Shown in pieces: positions 1 to 7,828 of a DNA stretch of 12,874 nucleotides. The position numbers and the translations under genes are program-made. The notes under the pieces are model-generated. The model was not told where the DNA came from. It saw only the letters and a program-made list of their open reading frames with translations, and did not search any database. The stretch's first letter is position 1; each line of letters starts with the position of its first letter. The DNA is from Verrucomicrobiales bacterium (lineage in GTDB: Bacteria; Verrucomicrobiota; Verrucomicrobiia; Verrucomicrobiales; DEV007). The stretch covers positions 1 through 12,874 of the forward strand of contig SLGN01000613.1 of the NCBI GenBank assembly GCA_007123695.1, in the 5' to 3' direction.

Positions 1-3000
1 GAGGCGCGGGTCGAGATCTTCGAAGGAGCGTCCCGTTTCGGGGTCGACCCTCTCGGTGTTCATGACGTGGAGACGGTTGGCCGAATCGAAGAAGCGCAGG
101 GTGTTCTTGCCGATCCGCAGGGCGGTCTCGACGAGTTCGAGCGTCTGGGAGGCGGGGGCCGAGGCTTTGATTTCGCCAACGACGACGTCGATGGTGTGTT
201 CCTTGAAACGCTCCAGCCGCTTGAAGCCGTCCACGGGGACGAGGGCGCCGTCGACGAGGAGGGTGGAGAAGCCCTGCTTCCCGGCCCACTCGGCGACGTC
301 GGTGTGGTAGCCCTTGCGACCGCGCACGAGGGGCGCGAGGACGCGCACGGTGCGGCCCTTTTTCGCGGCTTCGGCACGGAGCCGGGCGACGATGGCCGAA
401 GGCGTCTGGCGCTCGACGGGATTGCCGGTGTCGGGCGAGTATTGGCGGCCGAGCTTGGCGTAGAGGAGGCGCAGGAAATGCCAGACTTCGGTGACGGTGG
501 CGACGGTCGACTTGCCGCCGCCGCGCGAGATGCGCTGCTCGATGGCCACGGTAGGGGGCAGGCCGGCGACGAGGTCGACCTCGGGTCGCTCCATCTGCTC
601 GACGAACTGGCGGGCGTAGGTCGACATGCTGTCGAGGAAGCGGCGCTGGCCTTCGGCGAAGAGGATGTCGAAGGCGAGAGTCGATTTGCCCGAGCCGCTC
701 AGTCCGGTGACGACGACGAACTGTTCGCGGGGGATTTCCAGGTCGAGGTTCTTGAGATTGTTCTGGCGGGCGCCGCGCAAGGAAATCGCGTTCGCGATTT
801 CCTTGCGGTGAACGGTGGACGGTGAACGGTAAGCGGTGGAGGGGGCTTCGGCGACCTTGGGCGACCGTTTTCCGTTCGGGGTCAACCGTTCGCGAAGGTA
901 GCGGCCGGTGTGCGAATCCGGACACGCGGCGACTTCCTCGGGCGTGCCGCAGACGACGATTTCGCCGCCATTTTCACCGGCTTCGGGGCCGAGGTCGATG
1001 ACGTGGTCGGCGGCGGCGATGACGTCGAGGTTGTGTTCGATGACGACGACGGAATCGCCGGCGGCGACGAGCCGGTCGAACAGCTTCAGCAGCATGCCGA
1101 CGTCGTCGAAGTGGAGTCCGGTGGTGGGTTCGTCGAAGAGGAGCAGCGAGGTCTTGGCGGTCTCGCGCGGACTTTGCGCGGGCTTGGAGAGGAGGTGGCC
1201 GACGAGCTTGAGGCGCTGGCTCTCGCCTCCCGAGAGGGTGTTGAGGGGCTGCCCGAGGCGGAGGTAGCCGAGCCCGACCTCGGCGAGGAGCCGGAGACCG
1301 TCGGCGACCTTGGCGGCGGGTCGGCCCTCGAGCGAGGCGAACCAGGCGACGGCTTCGTCGACGGTGAGGGAGAGGACTTCGTGGATGTTGCGGCCGTGCA
1401 GCTCGATTTCGAGGGCCTCGGGGGTGTAGCGCCTGCCTTCGCATTCGGGGCAGGTGACGTAGAGGTCGCTGAGGAACTGCATTTCGACCTTTTCGAATCC
1501 GGTCCCGAGGCAGCGCCCGCAGCGGCCGGCCCCGCTGTTGAAGGAAAAGTAGCCGGGGGTGATGCCGCGGGCCTTGCCGTCGGGCGATTCCGCGAAGAGC
1601 TTGCGCACGGTGTCGAAGAGCCCTGCGTAGACGATGGGCGTGGAGCGCGGGGTGCGGGAGAGGGGCGACTGGTCGACCATGACGACCTCGCGCAGGTAGC
1701 CGGTGCCGCGGATCTCGCGGCACTGTCCCGCCTCGGCGCCGCCGCCGGCGAGCCCGAGGGCCTGGAGGACGTTGCCGTGGAGGACGGAGTGCACCAGGGT
1801 GGACTTGCCGGATCCGGAGACTCCGGTGACGCAGCAGAGCACGCCGAGGGGGATGGCGACGTCGATCTTCTTGAGGTTGTGCTGGGAGGCGCGGCGGATC
1901 CCGAGCGAAAAGGCGCTCTCGCGGCGGGCGGCGGGCGCGGGCAGGGTCGCGCGGCCGGAGAGGTATTGCAATGTCAGGGATTTCGGGTGCTTTGCCAGGG
2001 CGGCTTCGGCGGCGGCGGCGGTGGGGGCGCCGGGGCCTTCGTAGACGAGTTCGCCGCCGTTTTCGCCGCGTCCCGGCCCGATGTCGACGAGGTGGTCGGC
2101 GGCGCGGACGACGGCTTCCTCGTGCTCGACGACGACGATGCTGTTGCCGAGGTCGCGGAGCCGCTCCATGACGCCGATGAGCTTGCCGACGTCGCGCGGG
2201 TGCAGGCCGACGGTGGGCTCGTCGAGGACGAAGAGGGTGTTGGTGAGGCTCGCCCCGAGGCAGGTGGTGAGGTTGACCCGCTCGGTCTCGCCGCCGGAGA
2301 GGGTGCGGGTGGGGCGGTCGAGGTCGAGGTAGCCGAGGCCGACTTCGCGGAGGTAACCGATGCGGTGGCTGACCTCGCGGTGCAGCATGGCGGCGGTCTT
2401 GTCGGAGGGATCGACCGGGAGGGCGGCAAAGAAATCGGCGAGGTCGTCGATGGGGAGGCGCCAGAGTTCGGGCAGGGTCCGTCCCCCGAGGCGGAAGGCG
2501 AGGGCTTCGGGCTTGAGCCGGGCGCCGCCGCAGGTCTTGCAGGTGGTGTAGCTGCGGTAGCGGCTCAGGAAGACCCTGACATGCATGCGGTAGGCCCGCG
2601 ATTCGAGCCAGTCGAAGAAGCCGCGGACGCCGTACCAGCGGCCTTCGCGCCAGACTTCGTCGGGGTCGCCGCCCTCGCCCTCGACGATCCAGCGCTGGTC
2701 CTCGGGCGCCATTTCGTCGAAGGGGGTCACGATGCTGAGGCCGCGCTGCCGGGCGCAGCGCTCGAGGTCCTGCTCGCATTCGTAGTAGGAGTCGCCCTGG
2801 AAGGCGCGCACGAGGCCCTCGGCAATGGAGAGGGACTTGTCGGGCATGGCCTTGTCGAGGTCGATGCCGATGACGCGTCCGAAGCCCTTGCAGGCGGGAC
2901 AGGCGCCGAGGGGATGGTTGAAGCTGAAGAGCCCGGGCGTGGGCGGTTTGAGCACGGTGCCGGTCTCGGGCGAGCTCCAGTCGTTGGAAAAGGCGAGCCT

Positions 3001-3783
3001 CTTCCCCGACTCGGGATCGGCGACGGCGAGGACGCCCTTGCCGAGGTCGAAGGCGCGCTCGACGGCCTCGAGGAAGCGGGTGCGTCTCGCGGGATCGACC
3101 CGGTCCTGGATGACCTCGACGCGGGCGGGAAGGGATTTGCGGCCATACCCTGTCGGGTCGTCGACCCGATAGGGTTTGCCGTAGAGCCAGACGCGCAGGT
3201 AGCCCTGCTGCTGGAGGAAGGAGAAGAAGTCCTCGACTTTGGTCCCGGCGGGGGCGTCGATGGCGAAGAGGACGAGCAGGGAGCGCCCCGGCTCGAAGCG
3301 CTCCCGGGTCTTGCGGAGAACCGTCTCGGGCGTGTCCGGCGCGATCTCCTCGCCGGTGACGGGGTCGTGGGCGCGGGCGAGGCGGGGGAAGAGCAGCTTG
3401 AGGTAGTCGTTGATCTCGGTGATCGTGCCGACGGTGGAGCGGGTCGATTTGACGGCGTTCTGCTGCTCGATGGCGATGGCCGGGGGGATGCCGCGGATCG
3501 CATCGACCTGCGGTTTGTCCATGCGGTCGAAGAACTGGCGCGTGTAGGGCGAGAAGGTCTCGACGTAGCGGCGCTGGCCCTCGGCGTAGAGGGTCTGGAA
3601 GGCGAGGCTGGACTTGCCCGAACCGCTCGGGCCGGTCACGACGACGAGCTTGCCCGTGGGCAGATCGAGGTCGATGCCCTTGAGGTTGTTCTGCCGCGCG
3701 CCGCGGATCTCGATGGCGGATCCGTCCGGGGCCGGGCGCGGCGGTTGGGTTTTCCTGGTTCCTTTGGTTCCTTTGCGGGCCAT
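1..3783 (-). CDS. uvrA: Tandem (double-length) excinuclease ABC subunit A, 3' end outside window
   Basis: UvrA is the ABC-type ATPase that recognises DNA damage and loads UvrB in nucleotide excision repair. The frame is open for 1261 codons from ATG 3783 to the window edge; an in-frame TAA at 3802-3804 makes this the only ATG start. Unit 1 is a complete UvrA: Walker [10 protein letters not shown] (residues 51-59), FSFN with GACPAC (286-298), signature LSGGE (495-499) followed by [12 protein letters not shown], second Walker [10 protein letters not shown] (654-662), zinc module C755/C758/C778/C781, second signature LSGGES (850-855) and DEPTTGLH. After a linker a second UvrA begins, with [13 protein letters not shown] and Walker [10 protein letters not shown] (1027-1035); the window ends just before its FSFN region. 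Chlamydiae carry a similar fused double UvrA of nearly 1800 residues. The usual first CxxC pair is replaced by SNDWSSPE (266-273) in unit 1. No strong Shine-Dalgarno is visible. It lies 67 nt after the sulfatase gene. Confidence 0.95.
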   Translation of the reverse strand, partial: MARKGTKGTRKTQPPRPAPDGSAIEIRGARQNNLKGIDLDLPTGKLVVVTGPSGSGKSSLAFQTLYAEGQRRYVETFSPYTRQFFDRMDKPQVDAIRGIPPAIAIEQQNAVKSTRSTVGTITEINDYLKLLFPRLARAHDPVTGEEIAPDTPETVLRKTRERFEPGRSLLVLFAIDAPAGTKVEDFFSFLQQQGYLRVWLYGKPYRVDDPTGYGRKSLPARVEVIQDRVDPARRTRFLEAVERAFDLGKGVLAVADPESGKRLAFSNDWSSPETGTVLKPPTPGLFSFNHPLGACPACKGFGRVIGIDLDKAMPDKSLSIAEGLVRAFQGDSYYECEQDLERCARQRGLSIVTPFDEMAPEDQRWIVEGEGGDPDEVWREGRWYGVRGFFDWLESRAYRMHVRVFLSRYRSYTTCKTCGGARLKPEALAFRLGGRTLPELWRLPIDDLADFFAALPVDPSDKTAAMLHREVSHRIGYLREVGLGYLDLDRPTRTLSGGETERVNLTTCLGASLTNTLFVLDEPTVGLHPRDVGKLIGVMERLRDLGNSIVVVEHEEAVVRAADHLVDIGPGRGENGGELVYEGPGAPTAAAAEAALAKHPKSLTLQYLSGRATLPAPAARRESAFSLGIRRASQHNLKKIDVAIPLGVLCCVTGVSGSGKSTLVHSVLHGNVLQALGLAGGGAEAGQCREIRGTGYLREVVMVDQSPLSRTPRSTPIVYAGLFDTVRKLFAESPDGKARGITPGYFSFNSGAGRCGRCLGTGFEKVEMQFLSDLYVTCPECEGRRYTPEALEIELHGRNIHEVLSLTVDEAVAWFASLEGRPAAKVADGLRLLAEVGLGYLRLGQPLNTLSGGESQRLKLVGHLLSKPAQSPRETAKTSLLLFDEPTTGLHFDDVGMLLKLFDRLVAAGDSVVVIEHNLDVIAAADHVIDLGPEAGENGGEIVVCGTPEEVAACPDSHTGRYLRERLTPNGKRSPKVAEAPSTAYRSPSTVHRKEIANAISLRGARQNNLKNLDLEIPREQFVVVTGLSGSGKSTLAFDILFAEGQRRFLDSMSTYARQFVEQMERPEVDLVAGLPPTVAIEQRISRGGGKSTVATVTEVWHFLRLLYAKLGRQYSPDTGNPVERQTPSAIVARLRAEAAKKGRTVRVLAPLVRGRKGYHTDVAEWAGKQGFSTLLVDGALVPVDGFKRLERFKEHTIDVVVGEIKASAPASQTLELVETALRIGKNTLRFFDSANRLHVMNTERVDPETGRSFEDLDPRL
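804..892. repeat. Two opposed heptanucleotide-periodic arrays in the UvrA inter-module linker
   Basis: On the plus strand five imperfect heptamers run from 804 to 838: TGCGGTG, AACGGTG, GACGGTG, AACGGTA, AGCGGTG. A second set lies at 865-892 in the opposite orientation: CCGTTTT, CCGTTCG, a diverged unit, CCGTTCG, with CCGTT starting at 865, 872 and 886 (spacings of 7 and 14). The two sets could partly pair as a stem. They lie inside the open uvrA frame and encode the linker between UvrA units 1 and 2. Because 7 is not a multiple of 3, gain or loss of one unit would shift the frame. Confidence 0.75.
3147..3175. repeat. Near-perfect 29-bp palindrome inside uvrA
   Basis: Arms 3147-3160 and 3162-3175 are 14 bp each, complementary except for one pair (3152/3170), around a single central T at 3161. 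The core is GGGTCG-T-CGACCC. It lies within the open frame of UvrA unit 1, encoding roughly residues 204-213 ([10 protein letters not shown]), in the variable insertion between the first Walker A and the FSFN motif. The mRNA should form a stable stem here. It may be a small palindromic repeat inserted in frame or chance in a GC-rich gene; no second copy was seen in the window. Confidence 0.7.
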
Positions 3784-3850
3784 GCGTGGTGTGCCCCGAG
3801 GTTACGCCCCGCGACCGGACCTGCATGGGGAAAATGAAGGGGCCCCGCGG

Positions 3851-5353
3851 CTACCAGAGGACGGGCGGCTTTTCTCCGGAGGCGCCTTGGCGGAGGGGCT
3901 TGGCCCCGACTTCGCGACGCCATTCGTCGAGCTTTTCGGCGAGGTCGCGCAGCACTTCCTCCTCGAGCTGTTCGAGATTGTTGTGCTCTTCGCGGTCGGA
4001 CTCGAGGCTGTAGAGCTCGTAGGACCCGTCCTCGAGATCCTGGATGAGCTTGTAGTCGCCCATGCGGACGGCGCTCGCGGGGAAGCCGCCCTGGTTGGAG
4101 TAGTGCGGATAATGGAAGAAGAGAGGCCCGCGGTCGAACTTCGCGAAGGGGTTGCGGAGCAGCGCCGCGAAGCTGACGCCGTCGAGGTGCTGCCCGTCGC
4201 GGGCGGGCAGTCCGGCCATCTCGAGGAAGGTGGGGTAGAAGTCGGTGGTGGCGAGGGGCACGTTGCAGAAGGTGCCGGCGGGGGAGACGCCGGGCCAGCG
4301 CACCACCGCGGGGATGCGGATGCCGCCTTCGTAGAGCCAGCCCTTGCCGGCGCGGAAGGGGAGGTTCGAGGTGGGGAGGCCTTCGGAGGTGGAGAGGCCG
4401 CCGTGGTCCGAGGTGAAGACCACGGCGGTGTTGTCGCGCAGGTTGAGGGCGTCGAGCTGCTCGAGGATGCGTCCCACGGCGGTGTCGAGGCTCTCGACCA
4501 TGGCGGCGTAGACGGGGTGGTCTTGGCGGATCCGCACGACGCGCGGGTCTTCGGTGTCGGGCCAGACCTGGCGCTCGCGACCGGGGTCGAAGCGTCCCTC
4601 TTCGGTGTCGAAGCCGAGGGCGGCGGCCTTGGCCTTGTATTTTTCGACGAGTTCCTCGGGCGCTTGCAGGGGCGTGTGGACGTCGTAGAAGGACATGTGG
4701 AGGAAGAAGGGCTCGGGGAGCGAGGCCGCTTCCTCTAGGTAGTCGACGGCCTCCTCGGCGAGCCGCATGGTGAGGTGCTCGCCCTCGGGGCCGGGCTCGA
4801 GATGGACGACGTTGCGGTAGGGGGAGAAGTAGCTGCGCGGCGCGCCGTTCTCGCCGCCGCCGATGTTCAGGTCGAAGCCCTGGTCGGTGGGCATGGCCCC
4901 TTCCCCGCCGAGGTGCCATTTTCCGATGTGGGCGGTGCGGTAGCCTGCTTCCTTGAGCGCTTCGGCGAGGGTCGTCTCCTCCAGGGCCATCTGGTTGGCG
5001 AACTCGGCGGGCTGGAAGCGCCCCGCCCGGAGGCCGGTGAAGAAGTTCGTCGTTCCGGTGCGGGCGGGATTCTTGCCGGTGAGGATGCTGGAGCGGGTCG
5101 GCGAGCAGACCGGGCTGGCCGAGTAGAAGTCGGTGAAGACCATGCCGCTGGCGGCGAGCTGGTCGAGATGGGGAGTCTCGTAGAAGGTCTCGGGATGGTT
5201 GAAGCCGACGTCGCGGTAGCCGAGGTCGTCGGAGAGGATGAAGAGAAAGTTGAGCGGTTCCTGGCCGCGCAGCCCCGGCAGGGCGAAGAGGAGGGCGAGG
5301 GCGGCGACGAGGGCGCGGGGCGGAGCGGGCGGACGGGGGACCGGGGAGTTCAT
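3851..5353 (-). CDS. Secreted arylsulfatase-like sulfatase (formylglycine type)
   Basis: A 500-residue type I sulfatase of the alkaline-phosphatase superfamily, which hydrolyses sulfate esters. The N-terminus has a hydrophobic signal segment (about 14-30, ending LPGLRGQ), so it is probably exported. Motifs: metal-binding SDDLG (41-45), the sulfatase signature CSPTRSSILTGK (83-94) with C83 as the residue matured to formylglycine and R87 as its partner, HIGKWHLGG (142-150, K145 and H147), DVHTPL with H226, SDHGG (315-319, D316 and H317 as metal ligands), and K337 in AGKGWLYEGG. All catalytic positions expected of the family are present, so it should be active if a formylglycine-generating enzyme exists in the cell. 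The C-terminal half has MGDYKLI and ELYSLESDREEHNNL, typical of the family. The substrate cannot be read from sequence; sulfated glycans are the usual targets in this phylum. It follows the amidohydrolase gene after 106 nt, where a possible promoter lies. The start ATG is the one that places the signal peptide at the N-terminus; its ribosome site is weak. Confidence 0.93.
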   Translation of the reverse strand: MNSPVPRPPAPPRALVAALALLFALPGLRGQEPLNFLFILSDDLGYRDVGFNHPETFYETPHLDQLAASGMVFTDFYSASPVCSPTRSSILTGKNPARTGTTNFFTGLRAGRFQPAEFANQMALEETTLAEALKEAGYRTAHIGKWHLGGEGAMPTDQGFDLNIGGGENGAPRSYFSPYRNVVHLEPGPEGEHLTMRLAEEAVDYLEEAASLPEPFFLHMSFYDVHTPLQAPEELVEKYKAKAAALGFDTEEGRFDPGRERQVWPDTEDPRVVRIRQDHPVYAAMVESLDTAVGRILEQLDALNLRDNTAVVFTSDHGGLSTSEGLPTSNLPFRAGKGWLYEGGIRIPAVVRWPGVSPAGTFCNVPLATTDFYPTFLEMAGLPARDGQHLDGVSFAALLRNPFAKFDRGPLFFHYPHYSNQGGFPASAVRMGDYKLIQDLEDGSYELYSLESDREEHNNLEQLEEEVLRDLAEKLDEWRREVGAKPLRQGASGEKPPVLW

Positions 5354-5382
5354 GGTGTGGCTTGGGAAAGGGACTCGTCGGC

Positions 5383-5411
5383 AGGATAGCCCGAGGCGGG
5401 CTCTCCCGCAA
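5383..5411 (-). promoter_or_regulatory. Possible sigma70-type promoter for the sulfatase gene
   Basis: Reading the minus strand, TTGCGG (5406-5411) lies exactly 17 bp before TATCCT (5383-5388), in the 106-nt gap before the sulfatase start at 5353. The spacer contains a short hairpin AGCCCG-CCT-CGGGCT. The match is 3 of 6 at -35 and 4 of 6 at -10, so it is only suggestive. It would allow the sulfatase to be transcribed apart from the genes upstream. Confidence 0.27.
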
Positions 5412-5459
5412 CGGGCGGGTCGCGGGGAGGCGGCCCGTCGTTTGCGAAGCGCCTCGGAT

Positions 5460-6362
5460 TCAGCGCTCGACGCTCGAAGCGCGGTCCGCGTTCCCGTGCA
5501 GGACGGCGCCGAGGACGGGCTCGTCGAGGGCGGCCTCGTGCACGCGGACGAGAGCGGCCTCGGGGATGAGGAAGGGCGCATGGGTGCCGAAAAGGACGCG
5601 GTCCGCGCCGAAGGCATCGACGAGTCGCGCGACCGCGTCGGTGCCGTCGGCGAGGGCGGTGTCGACGAGCAGGCCGGGGCATCCGGCGAGGGCCTCGACC
5701 GCAGGTGGGCGCGGCTTCCAGTTGAGGAGCTGGACCGAGGCGCCGGGGCGGTCCGCGAGCAGGGAAGCGAGGGGCGAGGGATCGACATCGGCGACGCGCG
5801 CCATCGTCGGCTGGGTGCGGACGTCCTCGAGGGCGACGGCGATTTGGACGAGCAGGCCGCGTCCGGCGGCGGCGTCGAGCAGTTCGGCGAAGCGGGGGTC
5901 GTCGAGGGCGTAGCCGTGGTAGCCGGGATGCAGCCGCACGACGCGCGGGGCCTCGTCGAGGTCGCGCTGCCAGCCGGGCATGGCCGGATTGACGGAAGCG
6001 GCCGGCTCGAGTTCGGGAAAGGCCGCGCACTCTTCGGCGAGGCGGCGGTTGGCGGCGGAGAGGTCGCGGTGGAAGATTCCTTCGAAGGAGCCGACGAAGG
6101 CCCGGACGATCCCGAGCGAGCGCAGCTTGGCGACGAGCGCTCCGGTCTCGTCGAGGGGCAGGCGGCGGAAGGGCCAGCGGAAGAGGCTGACGTTGCTGTC
6201 GAGGATGCCGGGAAAGGGCGCGGTGGTCTGCCTAGTGGCGGTGGGCTCGGCGGCGGTGGCGTTTGCGCTCGCCGACTCGTCGCCCGCCGCAAGAGCGTCG
6301 GCAGCGAGAGCGCTGGCCGCCGGGGCGCCGGCGGCGGCTTTGAGCAGGTCGCGGCGTCTCAT
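5460..6362 (-). CDS. Tat-exported amidohydrolase-fold (amidohydrolase_2-like) protein lacking the HxH motif
   Basis: A 300-residue protein resembling the amidohydrolase_2 (TIM-barrel metal-dependent hydrolase) proteins found in Planctomycetes and Verrucomicrobia. It starts MRRRDLLKAAAG followed by an Ala-rich stretch (to about 27), which looks like a twin-arginine signal. The mature part opens with GILDSNVSLFRWPFRRLP (52-69), then RLHPGYHGYALDDPRF (143-158) and VLFGTHAPF (256-264), and ends with VLHGNADR (287-294). In canonical members the first strand carries HxH and a later strand has G[ST]D; here these are DSNV and GTH, so metal-dependent catalysis is doubtful or uses different ligands. 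The start overlaps the stop of the DUF1501 gene as ATGA, and no Shine-Dalgarno is visible, so translation is probably coupled. It could be a lactonase or decarboxylase-like enzyme, or a non-catalytic binding protein. Confidence 0.82.
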   Translation of the reverse strand: MRRRDLLKAAAGAPAASALAADALAAGDESASANATAAEPTATRQTTAPFPGILDSNVSLFRWPFRRLPLDETGALVAKLRSLGIVRAFVGSFEGIFHRDLSAANRRLAEECAAFPELEPAASVNPAMPGWQRDLDEAPRVVRLHPGYHGYALDDPRFAELLDAAAGRGLLVQIAVALEDVRTQPTMARVADVDPSPLASLLADRPGASVQLLNWKPRPPAVEALAGCPGLLVDTALADGTDAVARLVDAFGADRVLFGTHAPFLIPEAALVRVHEAALDEPVLGAVLHGNADRASSVER

Positions 6363-7813
6363 GCGAGCAGTTCGGTGACGACGCGGGGTGGAACGATGCC
6401 GGTGAGGCGCTCTTCCAGCCCGCCGCGGGGATAGAAGAGACGCTCGTGGTCGAGGCCGAGCAGATGCAGCACGGTGGCGTGGAAGTCGTGGACGCTCACG
6501 GGATCCTCGACCACGGCGTGGCCGAAATCGTCGGTGCGGCCGTAGGCGGTGCCGCCTTTGACCCCGCCCCCGGCCATCCACATGGAGAAGGCCTGCATGT
6601 TGTGGTCGCGCCCCGTGAAGAGGTCGCCGCTCTTCTGCGAGGTGGGGGTGCGCCCGAACTCGCCGCCCCAGATCACCAGGGTGTCGTCGAGCAGCCCGCG
6701 CTGGCGCAGGTCGCGCAGGAGTCCGGCGACGGGCTTGTCGGTGCGTTCGCAGGCGGCGCGGTGGTTGTCGGCGAGATCGACGTGGCTGTCCCAGGGCTGT
6801 TCCTCGAGGAAGAGGGAGACGAAGCGGACGCCGCGTTCGACGAGCCGCCGGGCGAGAAGGCAGCGCCGCCCGTAGGAGTCGGTCGGCTTTTGCCCGATCC
6901 CGTACATCGAGAGGATGTGTTCCGGTTCGGAGGAAAGATCGAGGGCCTCGCTGGCGGAGAGCTGCATGCGTGCGGCGAGGCCGTAGGATTCGATGCGGGC
7001 GTCGAGGTCGGGCTGGTGGGGGCGCCCGGCGCGGTGGTCGCGGTCGAGGCGCTCGAGCAGGCCGCGGGCCGCCTCGGTCACGGTCGAGGGTTGCTCGAAC
7101 TGCGGCTTCAGATTGAGGATGGGCGATCCCGACGGCCGCAGAGTGGTGCCCTGGAAGGTCGGCGGCAGGAAGCCCGAGGTCCAGTTGCGGGTGCCGTTGT
7201 GGGGCAGCCCGAGCGGGTCGTTGAGGACGACGTAGGCGGGCAGGTTGCGGTTTTCGGTGCCGAGGCCGTAGACCGTCCAGGCCCCGAGGGTGGGGTGGCC
7301 CATGAAGAGCCGTCCGCTGTGGATCTTGTAGAGGGCGTTGTCGTGGTTCGGATGGTCGGTCCACATCGAGTGGACGAAGCAGAGCTCGTCGGCCATCTCG
7401 GCGGTGTGGGGCAGCACGTCGGCCATCCACAGCCCCGACTCGCCGCGCCGCCGCATCGGGTAGCGGCCGCCCATCATGACCCCGATGTTGTCGGTGGATT
7501 GGTTGCCGATCTCCTCGATGTTGCCGGGGAAGGGTTTCCCGTCCATGCGGTCGAGGACGGGCTTGGGGTCGAAGAGGTCCATCTGGCTCGGACCCCCGTT
7601 CATGAAGAGCTGGATCACCGAGGTGGCCTTGGCGGGGTGATGGCCCTGGCGCCGCGCGAGGTTGTTGGGAAGCGGGCCGGCGGCGGAGGCGCTCCCGCCG
7701 AGAAGGTCCTGGCCGATGAGGTGGGCGAAGGCCGCGCCGAGGACGCCGTCGGCGGTGCGCGAGAAGAAATCGCGCCGCCGCAGGGGAGTCTGGTTGGCCA
7801 AGGGGGACTTCAT
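6359..7813 (-). CDS. DUF1501 family protein with Tat signal
   Basis: A 484-residue DUF1501 protein. The family is distantly related to the alkaline-phosphatase/sulfatase fold, and its members in Planctomycetes and Verrucomicrobia are usually encoded next to DUF1549/DUF1553 proteins; their biochemical role is unknown. The N-terminus has RRRDFFSRTADGVLGAAFA (12-30), a twin-arginine type signal. Family landmarks: QLFMNGGPSQMDLFDPKP (68-85), HSMWTDHPNHDNA (148-160), WGGEFGRTP (382-390), GRDHN (401-405), GGVKGGTAYGRTDDFG (416-431) and HDFHATVLHLLGLDH (442-456), rich in possible metal ligands. The length and motif order match a complete protein. It starts 15 nt after the PSCyt1/DUF1553 gene and its stop overlaps the following amidohydrolase start by 4 nt, so these three are very likely one operon. 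The ribosome site before ATG 7813 is weak, which fits coupling to the upstream gene. Confidence 0.93.
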   Translation of the reverse strand: MKSPLANQTPLRRRDFFSRTADGVLGAAFAHLIGQDLLGGSASAAGPLPNNLARRQGHHPAKATSVIQLFMNGGPSQMDLFDPKPVLDRMDGKPFPGNIEEIGNQSTDNIGVMMGGRYPMRRRGESGLWMADVLPHTAEMADELCFVHSMWTDHPNHDNALYKIHSGRLFMGHPTLGAWTVYGLGTENRNLPAYVVLNDPLGLPHNGTRNWTSGFLPPTFQGTTLRPSGSPILNLKPQFEQPSTVTEAARGLLERLDRDHRAGRPHQPDLDARIESYGLAARMQLSASEALDLSSEPEHILSMYGIGQKPTDSYGRRCLLARRLVERGVRFVSLFLEEQPWDSHVDLADNHRAACERTDKPVAGLLRDLRQRGLLDDTLVIWGGEFGRTPTSQKSGDLFTGRDHNMQAFSMWMAGGGVKGGTAYGRTDDFGHAVVEDPVSVHDFHATVLHLLGLDHERLFYPRGGLEERLTGIVPPRVVTELLA

Positions 7814-7828
7814 CGCTTCGGTCGAGGT

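Noticed and set aside
974..3826. A 950-codon minus-strand frame overlapping uvrA
   Set aside because: It is offset from the real uvrA frame and gives Arg/Pro-rich sequence with no motifs; ATG 3826 is not in the UvrA frame.
910..3837. A 975-codon plus-strand frame and a 252-codon one at 67-825
   Set aside because: Both are antisense to uvrA, whose frame carries every expected UvrA motif; their translations are acidic low-complexity sequence.
3784..3850. Terminator between the sulfatase and uvrA genes
   Set aside because: The gap has GGGGCCCC and CCCC runs but no clear stem followed by a T tract, so neither termination nor a promoter can be supported.
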